From NCBI GenBank assembly GCA_027627225.1, contig CM051034.1, positions 12,678,261-12,742,260 on the forward strand: a stretch of DNA of 64,000 nucleotides, written 5' to 3'. This stretch comes from Congeria kusceri. Taxonomy: Eukaryota > Mollusca > Bivalvia > Myida > Dreissenidae. Below are positions 48,566 to 62,334 of the stretch, piece by piece. The position numbers and the translations under genes were made by a program. A model generated the notes under the pieces. It searched no databases. It was not told the DNA's origin and worked only from the letters and a program-made list of their open reading frames with translations. The stretch's first letter is position 1. Every line of letters begins with the position of its first letter.

Positions 48566-49181
48566 AAGGGAACTCATGCAAATAATTGTCACATAGAACA
48601 CATGAAAACAATAGTATTTATTCTGATTGGTGTTCTGAACTATCTGATGTATTTGTCCACTACTAAAATGCTGTAATCTGCACATGAACCACTTTAAATT
48701 ACATTGCTGACAGCTTAGATTCATATCACAGGTCCAACAAAATTTTGACCATAATACATCATGACCTTTTTATCATTCATGAACTCAGGACAAGTGTTGT
48801 CTTTAATATAAAACTAACAAAGACTTATTGACAACTCGGACCATTTTAAAAGACTTCAAAATCAAATTTGCAGACCTCTCTGAAAAATGCGCCAACTCTT
48901 ATTTCTAGCAGCTTTTTTGACATATCTGACTACCGGCTCAAATAATGCTTAGTGGTTACAGAGCATATAAATTAATGGCCACCATTCTCACCTTCTAGCC
49001 ATTTTTACTTCAGCAATTTTGCTTTCCTGCAATTTTTTTTTTTTCGTCAAAACAATTACTTATTTACTAGAATTTTCATTACACTTCTTAACTTTTTTTC
49101 TTACACTTTTGGTTAATTTCCTTGATTTTTTCCCCGAAAACTGTCAAATTCCCTGATTTTTTCAGTGCGGAGAATTTATTT

Positions 49182-49471
49182 GAGGCGTGTCGTTGGAAAA
49201 CCGGACTTAATGCATGTGCGTGAAGTGTCGTCCCGGATTAGCCTGTGCATTCCGCATAGGCTAATCCGGGATGGCACTTTCCGCCTACAGTGGATTTATG
49301 TTTAGAAGAGACCTCCTTGAAACAGAAAATACCATAACAGCAGGAAGTGTCGTCCCGGATTAGCCTTGAAACCCTTGAAACAGAAAGTACCATAAAAGCG
49401 GAAAGAGTCGTCCCGAATCAACCTCTGCGGACTGCACATGCATTAAGCCCCAGTTTCGCACGACAAGCCTC
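49182..49471. mobile_element. Palindromic element 2, unit 7
   Basis: Copy of the unit 1 element; no difference noticed. Confidence 0.72.
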
Positions 49472-50797
49472 ATTTGTTTACCCATTTTGCATATTCGGGG
49501 TTGACGTGCAGACGCCGGAAGTGCTAATACTTCGATCATGGCTCGAACGTATATATAGAGATCTATTGACAAATATTTATTAATAGATCTTTTGTATATA
49601 TACGACCTCCCTATCTGTTACGCTTGCCACTCTACCAAACAGACTTAACGTAAAATACATAAAGTGTATTGCTAGATCTATGTACGATCGGATCACGTGT
49701 TTTCAAAAATACCAACGAAAAGCGTTATAAACGCTTTATACAATAATTCATTTCAGTTGGCGTTTTTTGCTGCACATTGATAAGTGACTTTATGTCCAAA
49801 AAAGTTCTGCGTGATGGGTTTTATTTCGCTTCTTTACATACTAGTTAATGTACTTATAGTTTACTTCTGTATTTGGAATCTGTGACAACAATTCGGAAAT
49901 GGTCAATTTGCTAATCTGTGAATATGTAATTTAAACTGAAATATCTCTGAAACATATCTGCATTTGCACCATGATATGTTTTATGTCTGAGTTTCATTTC
50001 TTGTCGTCTTCGGCATGTGGATTCTAATAAAGTTGGTTCCCATTGTAAGAAAAGTCAAACAGCCGTTTTAATTTTAACATTAAACGCATGGATGTTGCAA
50101 CCACAAAATTGCGTTCTGCATTACATGCGCGAATACAGGATTTTGGTTGGCAGGAGCGGCACAAAAATATCTTATAGTTATTAATACTACCACGTTACAT
50201 AATGTATTTTGCAAAACATCGATAGTTAGATTGCCGGAAATTTGATAGTTAGATTGCCGGAAATATTAGCTAAAAAGGATGTTCTTAACGGGTACAAGGA
50301 TTCTGGGTAACACGGAGAATTACTATCAGAAATGGATTGATAGCACTTAAAGATTCCATGTTCATAAATCAATACCGTGTACAACCTTACCAAAATTATT
50401 TCGTCGGGATAATGGAAAGAGAAAATTTGACTGTTTATTAAGTTTTATTTTCAATAAAAATGTGCCATTCATTCTATAGCCATACACACTAGAAAAATGC
50501 TTCTATTAAATGCGATGTTATAATCTAAACAGTAAACATCTAGTTACAGGAATAGTTATACACAATACAATACGTAATTCCTGAACGTACAGTTTTGCAA
50601 TGTAATCAAACAAATATCATCAAAACGCCAAAAATGAACATTTTACTCGATTATTATATAGAAACAGTTTAGTTTAACATATTTTCAATCCCACAAAATG
50701 ACCTAACATAAACACAATGTCAGCACTTGTATCAGGACTTTCATTGCAGTTTGTATTAAATTTCATTATAAACAAATACTGTACATCATTGTAGAAG

Positions 50798-51928
50798 TTA
50801 CTGCACAATAGGAATGTCACGTGTCATCTGATCCGCGGTCAGTGGAACGCTTATCACCAGCGTCCCGTCGTCCTTGATCGAAGCCTTAGCACTTCCGGCG
50901 TCTGCACGTGCCGGAAGTCGGAACTGGCGTCTGATTTCTACGTCTCGGAGAACCCCGTCCTCTTCGGTTTTCTTGGTGGCATGAACGTGCAGAAACCCGT
51001 CTGTCGCCCGAATAGAAATATTTTCAACTGGAACGGATTCCATGTTGAGCTGAACCCTGTAATGCTTTTTTCCGTCAATATCAACGACGTCGTTGACGTC
51101 AAAGACCGGTTGCTCGGTTTTGTCTTCTTTAGCGGTGTCTTGATCCGCTGGCTCGACCTGTTCACAGTCGGGTTTCTCGTGCGTGTCTTCTTCCAAGACT
51201 ACGAAATCAGCCGATGGTGCGGGACTCGGACTGCGGCTATTTTGCGAACTGTGTACCGGCGAACCCGAAAGAGACCTGACTATCTTTTCTGATGTTGGCG
51301 TTAATATTTCGGCACTGTTTGATTCGCCACTTTTCTCCGTCGGGGTTTCCATTGTATGTACACATGTCTTTTCTTCTGGCTTGCAGCTTTCATCACGTGT
51401 GCAGCAAGTTTCTTTCTGTTCGCAGCATCGTTCTTGTCCTACCTTGCAATTCCGTGCTTTTTGCACTTGGTCGTCATTCTTTCCATATGGACCTTTGACT
51501 ACGAAATGGCCACCGGGTGACATGAAACAACTTATATTCTTTGAGTCGACGTCAGCTGGTATCTTCACACGCCTAACACGCTCGATGACATCATAATTGT
51601 CGCCATCACGCTGTTCGCGTTTAGCGCTCACTGTCAGCATCCCATTGTCTATTTTAACGCCCAAGTCTTTTGGGTGAAATCCGGTGAAATCTAGCTTTTG
51701 TACCCAGGGTAGCCTCTTCCGCTGCTGAAACATACATGGAAAAAACAGCGTCGCTTCAGGTTCCGCAATGTAGCAACTCTGTGTGCGTCGACACATCGGA
51801 GATAGTGCTGTGCCGTCAAACAATTCCGCCACTAGACAATCTAACATGGACCCGTTATGAGCACCGGCGGCATGACACGGGTGTCCCACTGGCATGGTCA
51901 CCAACATTGGCCGTGAAAATAAACCCAT
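50798..51928 (-). CDS. Small heat shock protein with two alpha-crystallin domains, copy 7
   Basis: Intact 376-residue copy with the common Val127 protein sequence. The Arg291 codon is AGG in place of CGG, a silent change in domain 2 that could tag its transcripts. The promoter is at 52077-52177. Confidence 0.93.
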   Translation of the reverse strand: MGLFSRPMLVTMPVGHPCHAAGAHNGSMLDCLVAELFDGTALSPMCRRTQSCYIAEPEATLFFPCMFQQRKRLPWVQKLDFTGFHPKDLGVKIDNGMLTVSAKREQRDGDNYDVIERVRRVKIPADVDSKNISCFMSPGGHFVVKGPYGKNDDQVQKARNCKVGQERCCEQKETCCTRDESCKPEEKTCVHTMETPTEKSGESNSAEILTPTSEKIVRSLSGSPVHSSQNSRSPSPAPSADFVVLEEDTHEKPDCEQVEPADQDTAKEDKTEQPVFDVNDVVDIDGKKHYRVQLNMESVPVENISIRATDGFLHVHATKKTEEDGVLRDVEIRRQFRLPARADAGSAKASIKDDGTLVISVPLTADQMTRDIPIVQ

Positions 51929-52076
51929 TGTTTCTGTACGTAATTTAATATATTCAAATATACGCAGTCGTATTAAATATAAAAGTGTAACTGATTTGCT
52001 GTTGTCGTGTTGCTTTCTTCTGTATCTTGTCTCTGTTGTCGAGTTTTCGATTGATCTATGAAGTAAAACTGTGCCC

Positions 52077-52177
52077 TTATATACCGAAATGATGTGGTTT
52101 CTCGAAAGTTCTTGTGAATGACTAAAACAATTTAGCTACACGTGTTCTAGATGTTAGTAAACATATCTAGAACCTTC
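52077..52177 (-). promoter_or_regulatory. Heat-shock promoter of copy 7
   Basis: TATA box 52077-52083, three-site heat shock element 52099-52111, second element 52145-52177. Confidence 0.82.
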
Positions 52178-53465
52178 TGTGCGCATGTGTCAAAGTTATA
52201 TTTAGACATGTAGCGGCTTTCTAACCAATCATTTCACGTCATCACAGTTTTCAACTGCACTCTGGGTACACAGGCGTTTCTAAAAATAAATCTTATAAAT
52301 TCCGGAGATAGTCGATGTATTACGATTGTTTTCGACTGTAATATCGTGTATGTTCGTGAATATTCGGTGGGATGTCTAAAATGCGGATCCTGGTGGCGGT
52401 AATGAAATAGTGATACGTATACGGAACGGTTATACTTTGTTGTATTGATTAATAACTTTTTGTTATATTTACATCATCATCATTACAGGCATTAGATGCT
52501 ATTAGCAAAAATCATACAAATGTAATTTCTAATGACAAATAATCAAGAGATTAGGAAATATAACTCCTTTTCTGGCACTTTTTTTTTTTCGCTGTCCAAT
52601 ACATACCCATTACACTGCTCTAGTAGGATATCACATACATTTGTTGTTGTTGTTTTTCCGTTTGAACGTCTCTGGATATTAGCATCGAGAAATGTACACA
52701 CGGAATGGTATCGAATTTTCGTACAGACTAAAAGCTAAACAGACATCTATTAAAGGGACATATCGATGGTATTTCCCATGAATATAGACACATATTACAA
52801 CAAGACATATTCCTATTTTTGTCGAAGATATTTTTTTTCTAGTAGCTATAAGATATTGATGGAATTGTTAAGAAATATACCGGTATTCAAAGCCCCCATT
52901 TTTTTTGATACACTGTTGCAGATGGATTCGAACGCACGCCTACAAAACCGGTGGGATTAAGCCGTTAAAGTCGGCTGAATAGTTGCAACCTCATTGTACA
53001 ATCTGAAAGTATGTATTGTTAAACGTATTTAAATGAACAGTAAATATCTTACATGAACTCGATGAATCATCGTCGTATAGTAGAAGATTAAACAAATTAT
53101 AGCGCTGATCAGATCTGGGCATATTCATTGCGTTGTTGAGCCAATATGCAACATTGTGGTTGTGCACTATATGCAGTTAATGAGTTCGGGGTCTATGTTA
53201 AATTCATATACTCTGTAGATAAGATTTTTTGCCAAAATTGAAGCGACTAATATTATATTATCACAGACAAGTGTGTGACGAAATGGCACTGGACTATTAA
53301 TCAGTGGAGATCGAGTGTACCACAAATCACCAGCAAGTTTAGATTCGCGACAGTTGAAACTGTTCATTAGCGATTTGTCTGCACAGAGATTGAAATTTGT
53401 GGCAGTAACGAGGCACTTAGTTAGTATTAAAGATTTGTACCTGATCGACTGCCAACTATATAGGA

Positions 53466-53685
53466 GGCGTGTCGTGGGAAAACCGGGCTTAATGCAGTCC
53501 GCACAGTCTAATCCGGGACGACACTTTCCGCTTTTATGGTATTTTCTGTTTCAAGGAAGTCTCTACTAAACATAAATCCACTGTAGGCGGAAAGTGCCGT
53601 CCCGAATTAGTCTGTGCGGACTGCACAGGCTTATCCGGGACGACACTACGCATATGCATTCAGCCGGGTTTTCCCACTACACGCC
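53466..53685. mobile_element. Palindromic element 1, unit 8
   Basis: Copy of the unit 1 element; no difference noticed. Confidence 0.75.
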
Positions 53686-54535
53686 ACATACGGATTTTTC
53701 AGGCCTTTGTGCTTACGAATCCAAAACATTTGGACGAAATAAGCCAAAACACAAGTAGACGCGTTGTTATATTGTAGGTTGATGACTTAAAGGAACGTAC
53801 GACACATTAAAGGAAATGACAACACTACAACCACGCAGTGAAACTATTACATCAGCGCGAGTATTATATAAATACACCTGTATCCGCCATGCACGTGGTG
53901 TACGTGTGTGCAAAATGCTCGAAGGGGCAGTTGTATTATAGTATGTTTTGACGATAGTAAAATGTCAAGTCGGTGAACATAATACGAATACCCCCCACCT
54001 ATTGTTAAAGGACTTATTTCCATTCATCAAATATCACAAACATTACCACATGCTCGTTTGAGTATCACAAATATTACCACGTGCTCTTTTGTATGAAATA
54101 GTTTAACCTATAAACACGTGATATCCAAGTTCAATGATCGGATAATATTGCATATTATTTGAATATGACTGACATATGTGGTAGCATCTATATAAGTCGC
54201 TGATCTCAGTGCGGTGAATATGCATCAGAAACATAACACAAGGGTGGAAATCGATGGCACACGGATGTAACTTATAGACATTTGTTTACCGTACACGCAT
54301 TCCACGTAATTCCAACATTGGAATACGTGTGCGTCTGAAACCAACCTTCTAAACGAATAATTTGTATTTATATATATACATCATATATACATTATGCTGC
54401 ACGTCTCAGTATGTGTATGTAAATGTGCAGTGTGATTATATAAATGCAGCTCCATTATTCTGTTAAGTCATGAAACTGGTTTGGTTTCTTTCGAGGTACG
54501 TTGGATGTGTCACTACTATAAGAACGCAAACATTT

Positions 54536-54895
54536 GCGCTTTGTTCCGGTTAGACAGTATTTAAGAATGATGCGCTTTTTTCCGGTTAGACAGCATTTAA
54601 GAATGATGCGCTTTGTTCCGGTTAGACAGCGTTTAAGAATGATGCGCTTTGTTCCGGTTAGACAGCATTTAAGAATGATGCGCTTTGTTCCACTCAGACA
54701 GCATTTAACAATGATGCGCTGTGTTCCAGTTAGACAGCATTTAAGAATGATGCGCTTTCTTCCGGTTAGACAGCATTTAAGAATGATGCGCTTTGTTCCA
54801 CTCAGACAGCATTTAAGAATGATGCGCTTTGTTCCAGTTAGACAGCATGTAAGAATGATGCGCTTTGTTCCGGTTAGACAGCATTTAAGAATGAT
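54536..54895. repeat. Minisatellite, ten 36-bp repeats, unit 8
   Basis: Same repeat number and variant order as unit 1. Confidence 0.95.
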
Positions 54896-55698
54896 GCGCA
54901 AAGCGCATTGGTGTGACTTATAACATAGAGATGCAGACAATAACACAACGCAGAATTAGAACTATAGGTAAAATGCCCACTTATTACGATTTTGCGCTCA
55001 TTTAGCACATCACCTGTGATCTCGTTTCAACTTAGATATTGTATTTGTCTTTCTACAAAATTGTGAGTAACTAGAGCACAGAAACATGTGTGATTGTTTT
55101 ATTCAAACACATTAGCCACTAAAATATATCACAGCAAATAATAATATACATACATATATCTCCAAAGCCATAATTTGGGTTTGATGAAGCTAAAAAAAAC
55201 AGAAAACAATCACAAGCCTTGGTCACCAACAGAATAATGAAATCTGAAAATTATGCAAGTATTAAAGTTATACATAATTATGGTACTTGTTATCCTTTGT
55301 ACTGTTCTATAAAAATTCCATTTTTTCCAAATCAAACCTGTGCAAGCACCTTACAAAGCAACCAACATGGGTGCATAGCAAACAACAAATAACTTGATAT
55401 TTCTGACTGTGAGGCTTCGCTTTACATTTTCTGTTCGGTTTTAATCAAGTGCCATATATAATGATATATCCCATGAAATTATCAATAGCCACACAATTAG
55501 TGATTACTGGATATTACCGATATACATTTTGTTATGATCATAGATACTTAAAAATTCCACAGTAGGATTTCATAAACATAAAATATTGTTAAAATGATTG
55601 TTCATAATTTAAAAAAAACACAACTTCATCAGATATAAGTCAGATTCTTCTAACATCTTCTTTAAATTTAATACCAAGTAAAGTTAGCACATTGTATA

Positions 55699-56003
55699 AG
55701 GCGTAGAAAACATATGTTTGTTTCAGGCTACCCAACTTAGCCTAAAAAAAGCCCCGACCCTAGAACATTTAATTGGGTTTGCCAGATTGACTTTTGTTTT
55801 ATTGACCTTTTTCAATAATTAAATGTGTTTTTGATAGTATCCACTTACAAACAATGTTTAAGAATGTTACTGATATGTTTTGAATATTTATTCAGTTTTA
55901 GAATCTTGAAGTTGACCAATTACAAAAAAAAAAAAATCCCGACCTACCTACCCTAATTTTTATGGGCATGTAACCTGAAACAAACATATTTTTTGTTACG
56001 CCT
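55699..56003. mobile_element. Inverted-repeat element, unit 8
   Basis: Class B form, as in unit 2. Confidence 0.6.
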
Positions 56004-56620
56004 AAGGGAACTCATGCAAATAATTGTCACATAGAACACATGAAAACAATAGTATTTATTCTGATTGGTGTTCTGAACTATCTGATGTATTTGTCCACTA
56101 CTAAAATGCTGTAATCTGCACATGAACCACTTTAAATTACATTGCTGACAGCTTAGATTCATATCACAGGTCCAACAAAATTTTGACCATAATACATCAT
56201 GACCTTTTTATCATTCATGAACTCAGGACAAGTGTTGTCTTTAATATAAAACTAACAAAGACTTATTGACAACTCGGACCATTTTAAAAGACTTCAAAAT
56301 CAAATTTGCAGACCTCTCTGAAAAATGCGCCAACTCTTATTTCTAGCAGCTTTTTTTGACATATCTGACTACCGGCTCAAATAATGCTTAGTGGTTACAG
56401 AGCATATAAATTAATGGCCACCATTCTCACCTTCTAGCCATTTTTACTTCAGCAATTTTGCTTTCCTGCAATTTTTTTTTTTTCGTCAAAACAATTACTT
56501 ATTTACTAGAATTTTCATTACACTTCTTAACTTTTTTTCTTACACTTTTGGTTAATTTCCTTGATTTTTTCCCCGAAAACTGTCAAATTCCCTGATTTTT
56601 TCAGTGCGGAGAATTTATTT

Positions 56621-56910
56621 GAGGAGTGTCGTTGGAAAACCGGACTTAATGCATGTGCGTGAAGTGTCGTCCCGGATTAGCCTGTGCATTCCGCATAGGC
56701 TAATCCGGGATGGCACTTTCCGCCTACAGTGGATTTATGTTTAGAAGAGACCTCCTTGAAACAGAAAATACCATAACAGCAGGAAGTGTCGTCCCGGATT
56801 AGCCTTGAAACCCTTGAAACAGAAAGTACCATAAAAGCGGAAAGAGTCGTCCCGAATCAACCTCTGCGGACTGCACATGCATTAAGCCCCAGTTTCGCAC
56901 GACAAGCCTC
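56621..56910. mobile_element. Palindromic element 2, unit 8
   Basis: Copy with a private C to A at 56625, in the left terminal inverted repeat. Confidence 0.72.
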
Positions 56911-58236
56911 ATTTGTTTACCCATTTTGCATATTCGGGGTTGACGTGCAGACGCCGGAAGTGCTAATACTTCGATCATGGCTCGAACGTATATATAGAGA
57001 TCTATTGACAAATATTTATTAATAGATCTTTTGTATATATACGACCTCCCTATCTGTTACGCTTGCCACTCTACCAAACAGACTTAACGTAAAATACATA
57101 AAGTGTATTGCTAGATCTATGTACGATCGGATCACGTGTTTTCAAAAATACCAACGAAAAGCGTTATAAACGCTTTATACAATAATTCATTTCAGTTGGC
57201 GTTTTTTGCTGCACATTGATAAGTGACTTTATGTCCAAAAAAGTTCTGCGTGATGGGTTTTATTTCGCTTCTTTACATACTAGTTAATGTACTTATAGTT
57301 TACTTCTGTATTTGGAATCTGTGACAACAATTCGGAAATGGTCAATTTGCTAATCTGTGAATATGTAATTTAAACTGAAATATCTCTGAAACATATCTGC
57401 ATTTGCACCATGATATGTTTTATGTCTGAGTTTCATTTCTTGTCGTCTTCGGCATGTGGATTCTAATAAAGTTGGTTCCCATTGTAAGAAAAGTCAAACA
57501 GCCGTTTTAATTTTAACATTAAACGCATGGATGTTGCAACCACAAAATTGCGTTCTGCATTACATGCGCGAATACAGGATTTTGGTTGGCAGGAGCGGCA
57601 CAAAAATATCTTATAGTTATTAATACTACCACGTTACATAATGTATTTTGCAAAACATCGATAGTTAGATTGCCGGAAATTTGATAGTTAGATTGCCGGA
57701 AATATTAGCTAAAAAGGATGTTCTTAACGGGTACAAGGATTCTGGGTAACACGGAGAATTACTATCAGAAATGGATTGATAGCACTTAAAGATTCCATGT
57801 TCATAAATCGATACCGTGTACAACCTTACCAAAATTATTTCGTCGGGATAATGGAAAGAGAAAATTTGACTGTTTATTAAGTTTTATTTTCAATAAAAAT
57901 GTGCCATTCATTCTATAGCCATACACACTAGAAAAATGCTTCTATTAAATGCGATGTTATAATCTAAACAGTAAACATCTAGTTACAGGAATAGTTATAC
58001 ACAATACAATACGTAATTCCTGAACGTACAGTTTTGCAATGTAATCAAACAAATATCATCAAAACGCCAAAAATGAACATTTTACTCGATTATTATATAG
58101 AAACAGTTTAGTTTAACATATTTTCAATCCCACAAAATGACCTAACATAAACACAATGTCAGCACTTGTATCAGGACTTTCATTGCAGTTTGTATTAAAT
58201 TTCATTATAAACAAATACTGTACATCATTGTAGAAG

Positions 58237-59367
58237 TTACTGCACAATAGGAATGTCACGTGTCATCTGATCCGCGGTCAGTGGAACGCTTATCACCAGC
58301 GTCCCGTCGTCCTTGATCGAAGCCTTAGCACTTCCGGCGTCTGCACGTGCCGGAAGTCGGAACTGGCGTCTGATTTCTACGTCTCGGAGAACCCCGTCCT
58401 CTTCGGTTTTCTTGGTGGCATGAACGTGCAGAAACCCGTCTGTCGCCCGAATAGAAATATTTTCAACTGGAACGGATTCCATGTTGAGCTGAACCCGGTA
58501 ATGCTTTTTTCCGTCAATATCAACGACGTCGTTGACGTCAAAGACCGGTTGCTCGGTTTTGTCTTCTTTAGCGGTGTCTTGATCCGCTGGCTCGACCTGT
58601 TCACAGTCGGGTTTCTCGTGCGTGTCTTCTTCCAAGACTACGAAATCAGCCGATGGTGCGGGACTCGGACTGCGGCTATTTTGCGAACTGTGTACCGGCG
58701 AACCCGAAAGAGACCTGACTATCTTTTCTGATGTTGGCGTTAATATTTCGGCACTGTTTGATTCGCCACTTTTCTCCGTCGGGGTTTCCATTGTATGTAC
58801 ACATGTCTTTTCTTCTGGCTTGCAGCTTTCATCACGTGTGCAGCAAGTTTCTTTCTGTTCGCAGCATCGTTCTTGTCCTACCTTGCAATTCCGTGCTTTT
58901 TGCACTTGGTCGTCATTCTTTCCATATGGACCTTTGACTACGAAATGGCCACCGGGTGACATGAAACAACTTATATTCTTTGAGTCGACGTCAGCTGGTA
59001 TCTTCACACGCCTAACACGCTCGATGACATCATAATTGTCGCCATCACGCTGTTCGCGTTTAGCGCTCACTGTCAGCATCCCATTGTCTATTTTAACGCC
59101 CAAGTCTTTTGGGTGAAATCCGGTGAAATCTAGCTTTTGTACCCAGGGTAGCCTCTTCCGCTGCTGAAACATACATGGAAAAAACAGCGTCGCTTCAGGT
59201 TCCGCAATGTAGCAACTCTGTGTGCGTCGACACATCGGAGATAGTGCTGTGCCGTCAAACAATTCCGCCACTAGACAATCTAACATGGACCCGTTATGAG
59301 CACCGGCGGCATGACACGGGTGTCCCACTGGCATGGTCACCAACATTGGCCGTGAAAATAAACCCAT
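58237..59367 (-). CDS. Small heat shock protein with two alpha-crystallin domains, copy 8
   Basis: Intact 376-residue copy with the common Val127 protein sequence; no private change noticed. It is the last complete gene in the window. The promoter is at 59516-59616 and poly(A) signals are at 57873-57888. Confidence 0.93.
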   Translation of the reverse strand: MGLFSRPMLVTMPVGHPCHAAGAHNGSMLDCLVAELFDGTALSPMCRRTQSCYIAEPEATLFFPCMFQQRKRLPWVQKLDFTGFHPKDLGVKIDNGMLTVSAKREQRDGDNYDVIERVRRVKIPADVDSKNISCFMSPGGHFVVKGPYGKNDDQVQKARNCKVGQERCCEQKETCCTRDESCKPEEKTCVHTMETPTEKSGESNSAEILTPTSEKIVRSLSGSPVHSSQNSRSPSPAPSADFVVLEEDTHEKPDCEQVEPADQDTAKEDKTEQPVFDVNDVVDIDGKKHYRVQLNMESVPVENISIRATDGFLHVHATKKTEEDGVLRDVEIRRQFRLPARADAGSAKASIKDDGTLVISVPLTADQMTRDIPIVQ

Positions 59368-59515
59368 TGTTTCTGTACGTAATTTAATATATTCAAATAT
59401 ACGCAGTCGTATTAAATATAAAAGTGTAACTGATTTGCTGTTGTCGTGTTGCTTTCTTCTGTATCTTGTCTCTGTTGTCGAGTTTTCGATTGATCTATGA
59501 AGTAAAACTGTGCCC

Positions 59516-59616
59516 TTATATACCGAAATGATGTGGTTTCTCGAAAGTTCTTGTGAATGACTAAAACAATTTAGCTACACGTGTTCTAGATGTTAGTAAA
59601 CATATCTAGAACCTTC
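59516..59616 (-). promoter_or_regulatory. Heat-shock promoter of copy 8
   Basis: TATA box 59516-59522, three-site heat shock element 59538-59550, second element 59584-59616. Confidence 0.82.
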
Positions 59617-60904
59617 TGTGCGCATGTGTCAAAGTTATATTTAGACATGTAGCGGCTTTCTAACCAATCATTTCACGTCATCACAGTTTTCAACTGCACT
59701 CTGGGTACACAGGCGTTTCTAAAAATAAATCTTATAAATTCCGGAGATAGTCGATGTATTACGATTGTTTTCGACTGTAATATCGTGTATGTTCGTGAAT
59801 ATTCGGTGGGATGTCTAAAATGCGGATCCTGGTGGCGGTAATGAAATAGTGATACGTATACGGAACGGTTATACTTTGTTGTATTGATTAATAACTTTTT
59901 GTTATATTTACATCATCATCATTACAGGCATTAGATGCTATTAGCAAAAATCATACAAATGTAATTTCTAATGACAAATAATCAAGAGATTAGGAAATAT
60001 AACTCCTTTTCTGGCACTTTTTTTTTTTCGCTGTCCAATACATACCCATTACACTGCTCTAGTAGGATATCACATACATTTGTTGTTGTTGTTTTTCCGT
60101 TTGAACGTCTCTGGATATTAGCATCGAGAAATGTACACACGGAATGGTATCGAATTTTCGTACAGACTAAAAGCTAAACAGACATCTATTAAAGGGACAT
60201 ATCGATGGTATTTCCCATGAATATAGACACATATTACAACAAGACATATTCCTATTTTTGTCGAAGATATTTTTTTTCTAGTAGCTATAAGATATTGATG
60301 GAATTGTTAAGAAATATACCGGTATTCAAAGCCCCCATTTTTTTTGATACACTGTTGCAGATGGATTCGAACGCACGCCTACAAAACCGGTGGGATTAAG
60401 CCGTTAAAGTCGGCTGAATAGTTGCAACCTCATTGTACAATCTGAAAGTATGTATTGTTAAACGTATTTAAATGAACAGTAAATATCTTACATGAACTCG
60501 ATGAATCATCGTCGTATAGTAGAAGATTAAACAAATTATAGCGCTGATCAGATCTGGGCATATTCATTGCGTTGTTGAGCCAATATGCAACATTGTGGTT
60601 GTGCACTATATGCAGTTAATGAGTTCGGGGTCTATGTTAAATTCATATACTCTGTAGATAAGATTTTTTGCCAAAATTGAAGCGACTAATATTATATTAT
60701 CACAGACAAGTGTGTGACGAAATGGCACTGGACTATTAATCAGTGGAGATCGAGTGTACCACAAATCACCAGCAAGTTTAGATTCGCGACAGTTGAAACT
60801 GTTCATTAGCGATTTGTCTGCACAGAGATTGAAATTTGTGGCAGTAACGAGGCACTTAGTTAGTATTAAAGATTTGTACCTGATCGACTGCCAACTATAT
60901 AGGA

Positions 60905-61124
60905 GGCGTGTCGTGGGAAAACCGGGCTTAATGCAGTCCGCACAGTCTAATCCGGGACGACACTTTCCGCTTTTATGGTATTTTCTGTTTCAAGGAAGTC
61001 TCTACTAAACATAAATCCACTGTAGGCGGAAAGTGCCGTCCCGAATTAGTCTGTGCGGACTGCACAGGCTTATCCGGGACGACACTACGCATATGCATTC
61101 AGCCGGGTTTTCCCACTACACGCC
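60905..61124. mobile_element. Palindromic element 1, unit 9
   Basis: Copy of the unit 1 element; no difference noticed. Confidence 0.75.
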
Positions 61125-61974
61125 ACATACGGATTTTTCAGGCCTTTGTGCTTACGAATCCAAAACATTTGGACGAAATAAGCCAAAACACAAGTAGACG
61201 CGTTGTTATATTGTAGGTTGATGACTTAAAGGAACGTACGACACATTAAAGGAAATGACAACACTACAACCACGCAGTGAAACTATTACATCAGCGCGAG
61301 TATTATATAAATACACCTGTATCCGCCATGCACGTGGTGTACGTGTGTGCAAAATGCTCGAAGGGGCAGTTGTATTATAGTATGTTTTGACGATAGTAAA
61401 ATGTCAAGTCGGTGAACATAATACGAATACCCCCCACCTATTGTTAAAGGACTTATTTCCATTCATCAAATATCACAAACATTACCACATGCTCGTTTGA
61501 GTATCACAAATATTACCACGTGCTCTTTTGTATGAAATAGTTTAACCTATAAACACGTGATATCCAAGTTCAATGATCGGATAATATTGCATATTATTTG
61601 AATATGACTGACATATGTGGTAGCATCTATATAAGTCGCTGATCTCAGTGCGGTGAATATGCATCAGAAACATAACACAAGGGTGGAAATCGATGGCACA
61701 CGGATGTAACTTATAGACATTTGTTTACCGTACACGCATTCCACGTAATTCCAACATTGGAATACGTGTGCGTCTGAAACCAACCTTCTAAACGAATAAT
61801 TTGTATTTATATATATACATCATATATACATTATGCTGCACGTCTCAGTATGTGTATGTAAATGTGCAGTGTGATTATATAAATGCAGCTCCATTATTCT
61901 GTTAAGTCATGAAACTGGTTTGGTTTCTTTCGAGGTACGTTGGATGTGTCACTACTATAAGAACGCAAACATTT

Positions 61975-62334
61975 GCGCTTTGTTCCGGTTAGACAGTATT
62001 TAAGAATGATGCGCTTTTTTCCGGTTAGACAGCATTTAAGAATGATGCGCTTTGTTCCGGTTAGACAGCGTTTAAGAATGATGCGCTTTGTTCCGGTTAG
62101 ACAGCATTTAAGAATGATGCGCTTTGTTCCACTCAGACAGCATTTAACAATGATGCGCTGTGTTCCAGTTAGACAGCATTTAAGAATGATGCGCTTTCTT
62201 CCGGTTAGACAGCATTTAAGAATGATGCGCTTTGTTCCACTCAGACAGCATTTAAGAATGATGCGCTTTGTTCCAGTTAGACAGCATGTAAGAATGATGC
62301 GCTTTGTTCCGGTTAGACAGCATTTAAGAATGAT
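61975..62334. repeat. Minisatellite, ten 36-bp repeats, unit 9
   Basis: Same repeat number and variant order as unit 1. Confidence 0.95.

Larger units (their letters stand above)
44596..52033. repeat. Tandem repeat unit 7 (7438 bp), class B
   Basis: Shares the six-T run with unit 6 (48913-48918) and the AATCAATACC variant near 50369 with unit 4. It has a private silent change in the gene at 51058 (Arg291 codon CGG to AGG on the coding strand). Confidence 0.97.
52034..59472. repeat. Tandem repeat unit 8 (7439 bp), class B
   Basis: Class B unit with a private C to A at 56625 inside the terminal repeat of palindromic element 2. Near 55599 it has TGATTGTTCAT, which agrees with class A at that one site, although the neighbouring sites are class B. 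Confidence 0.97.
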
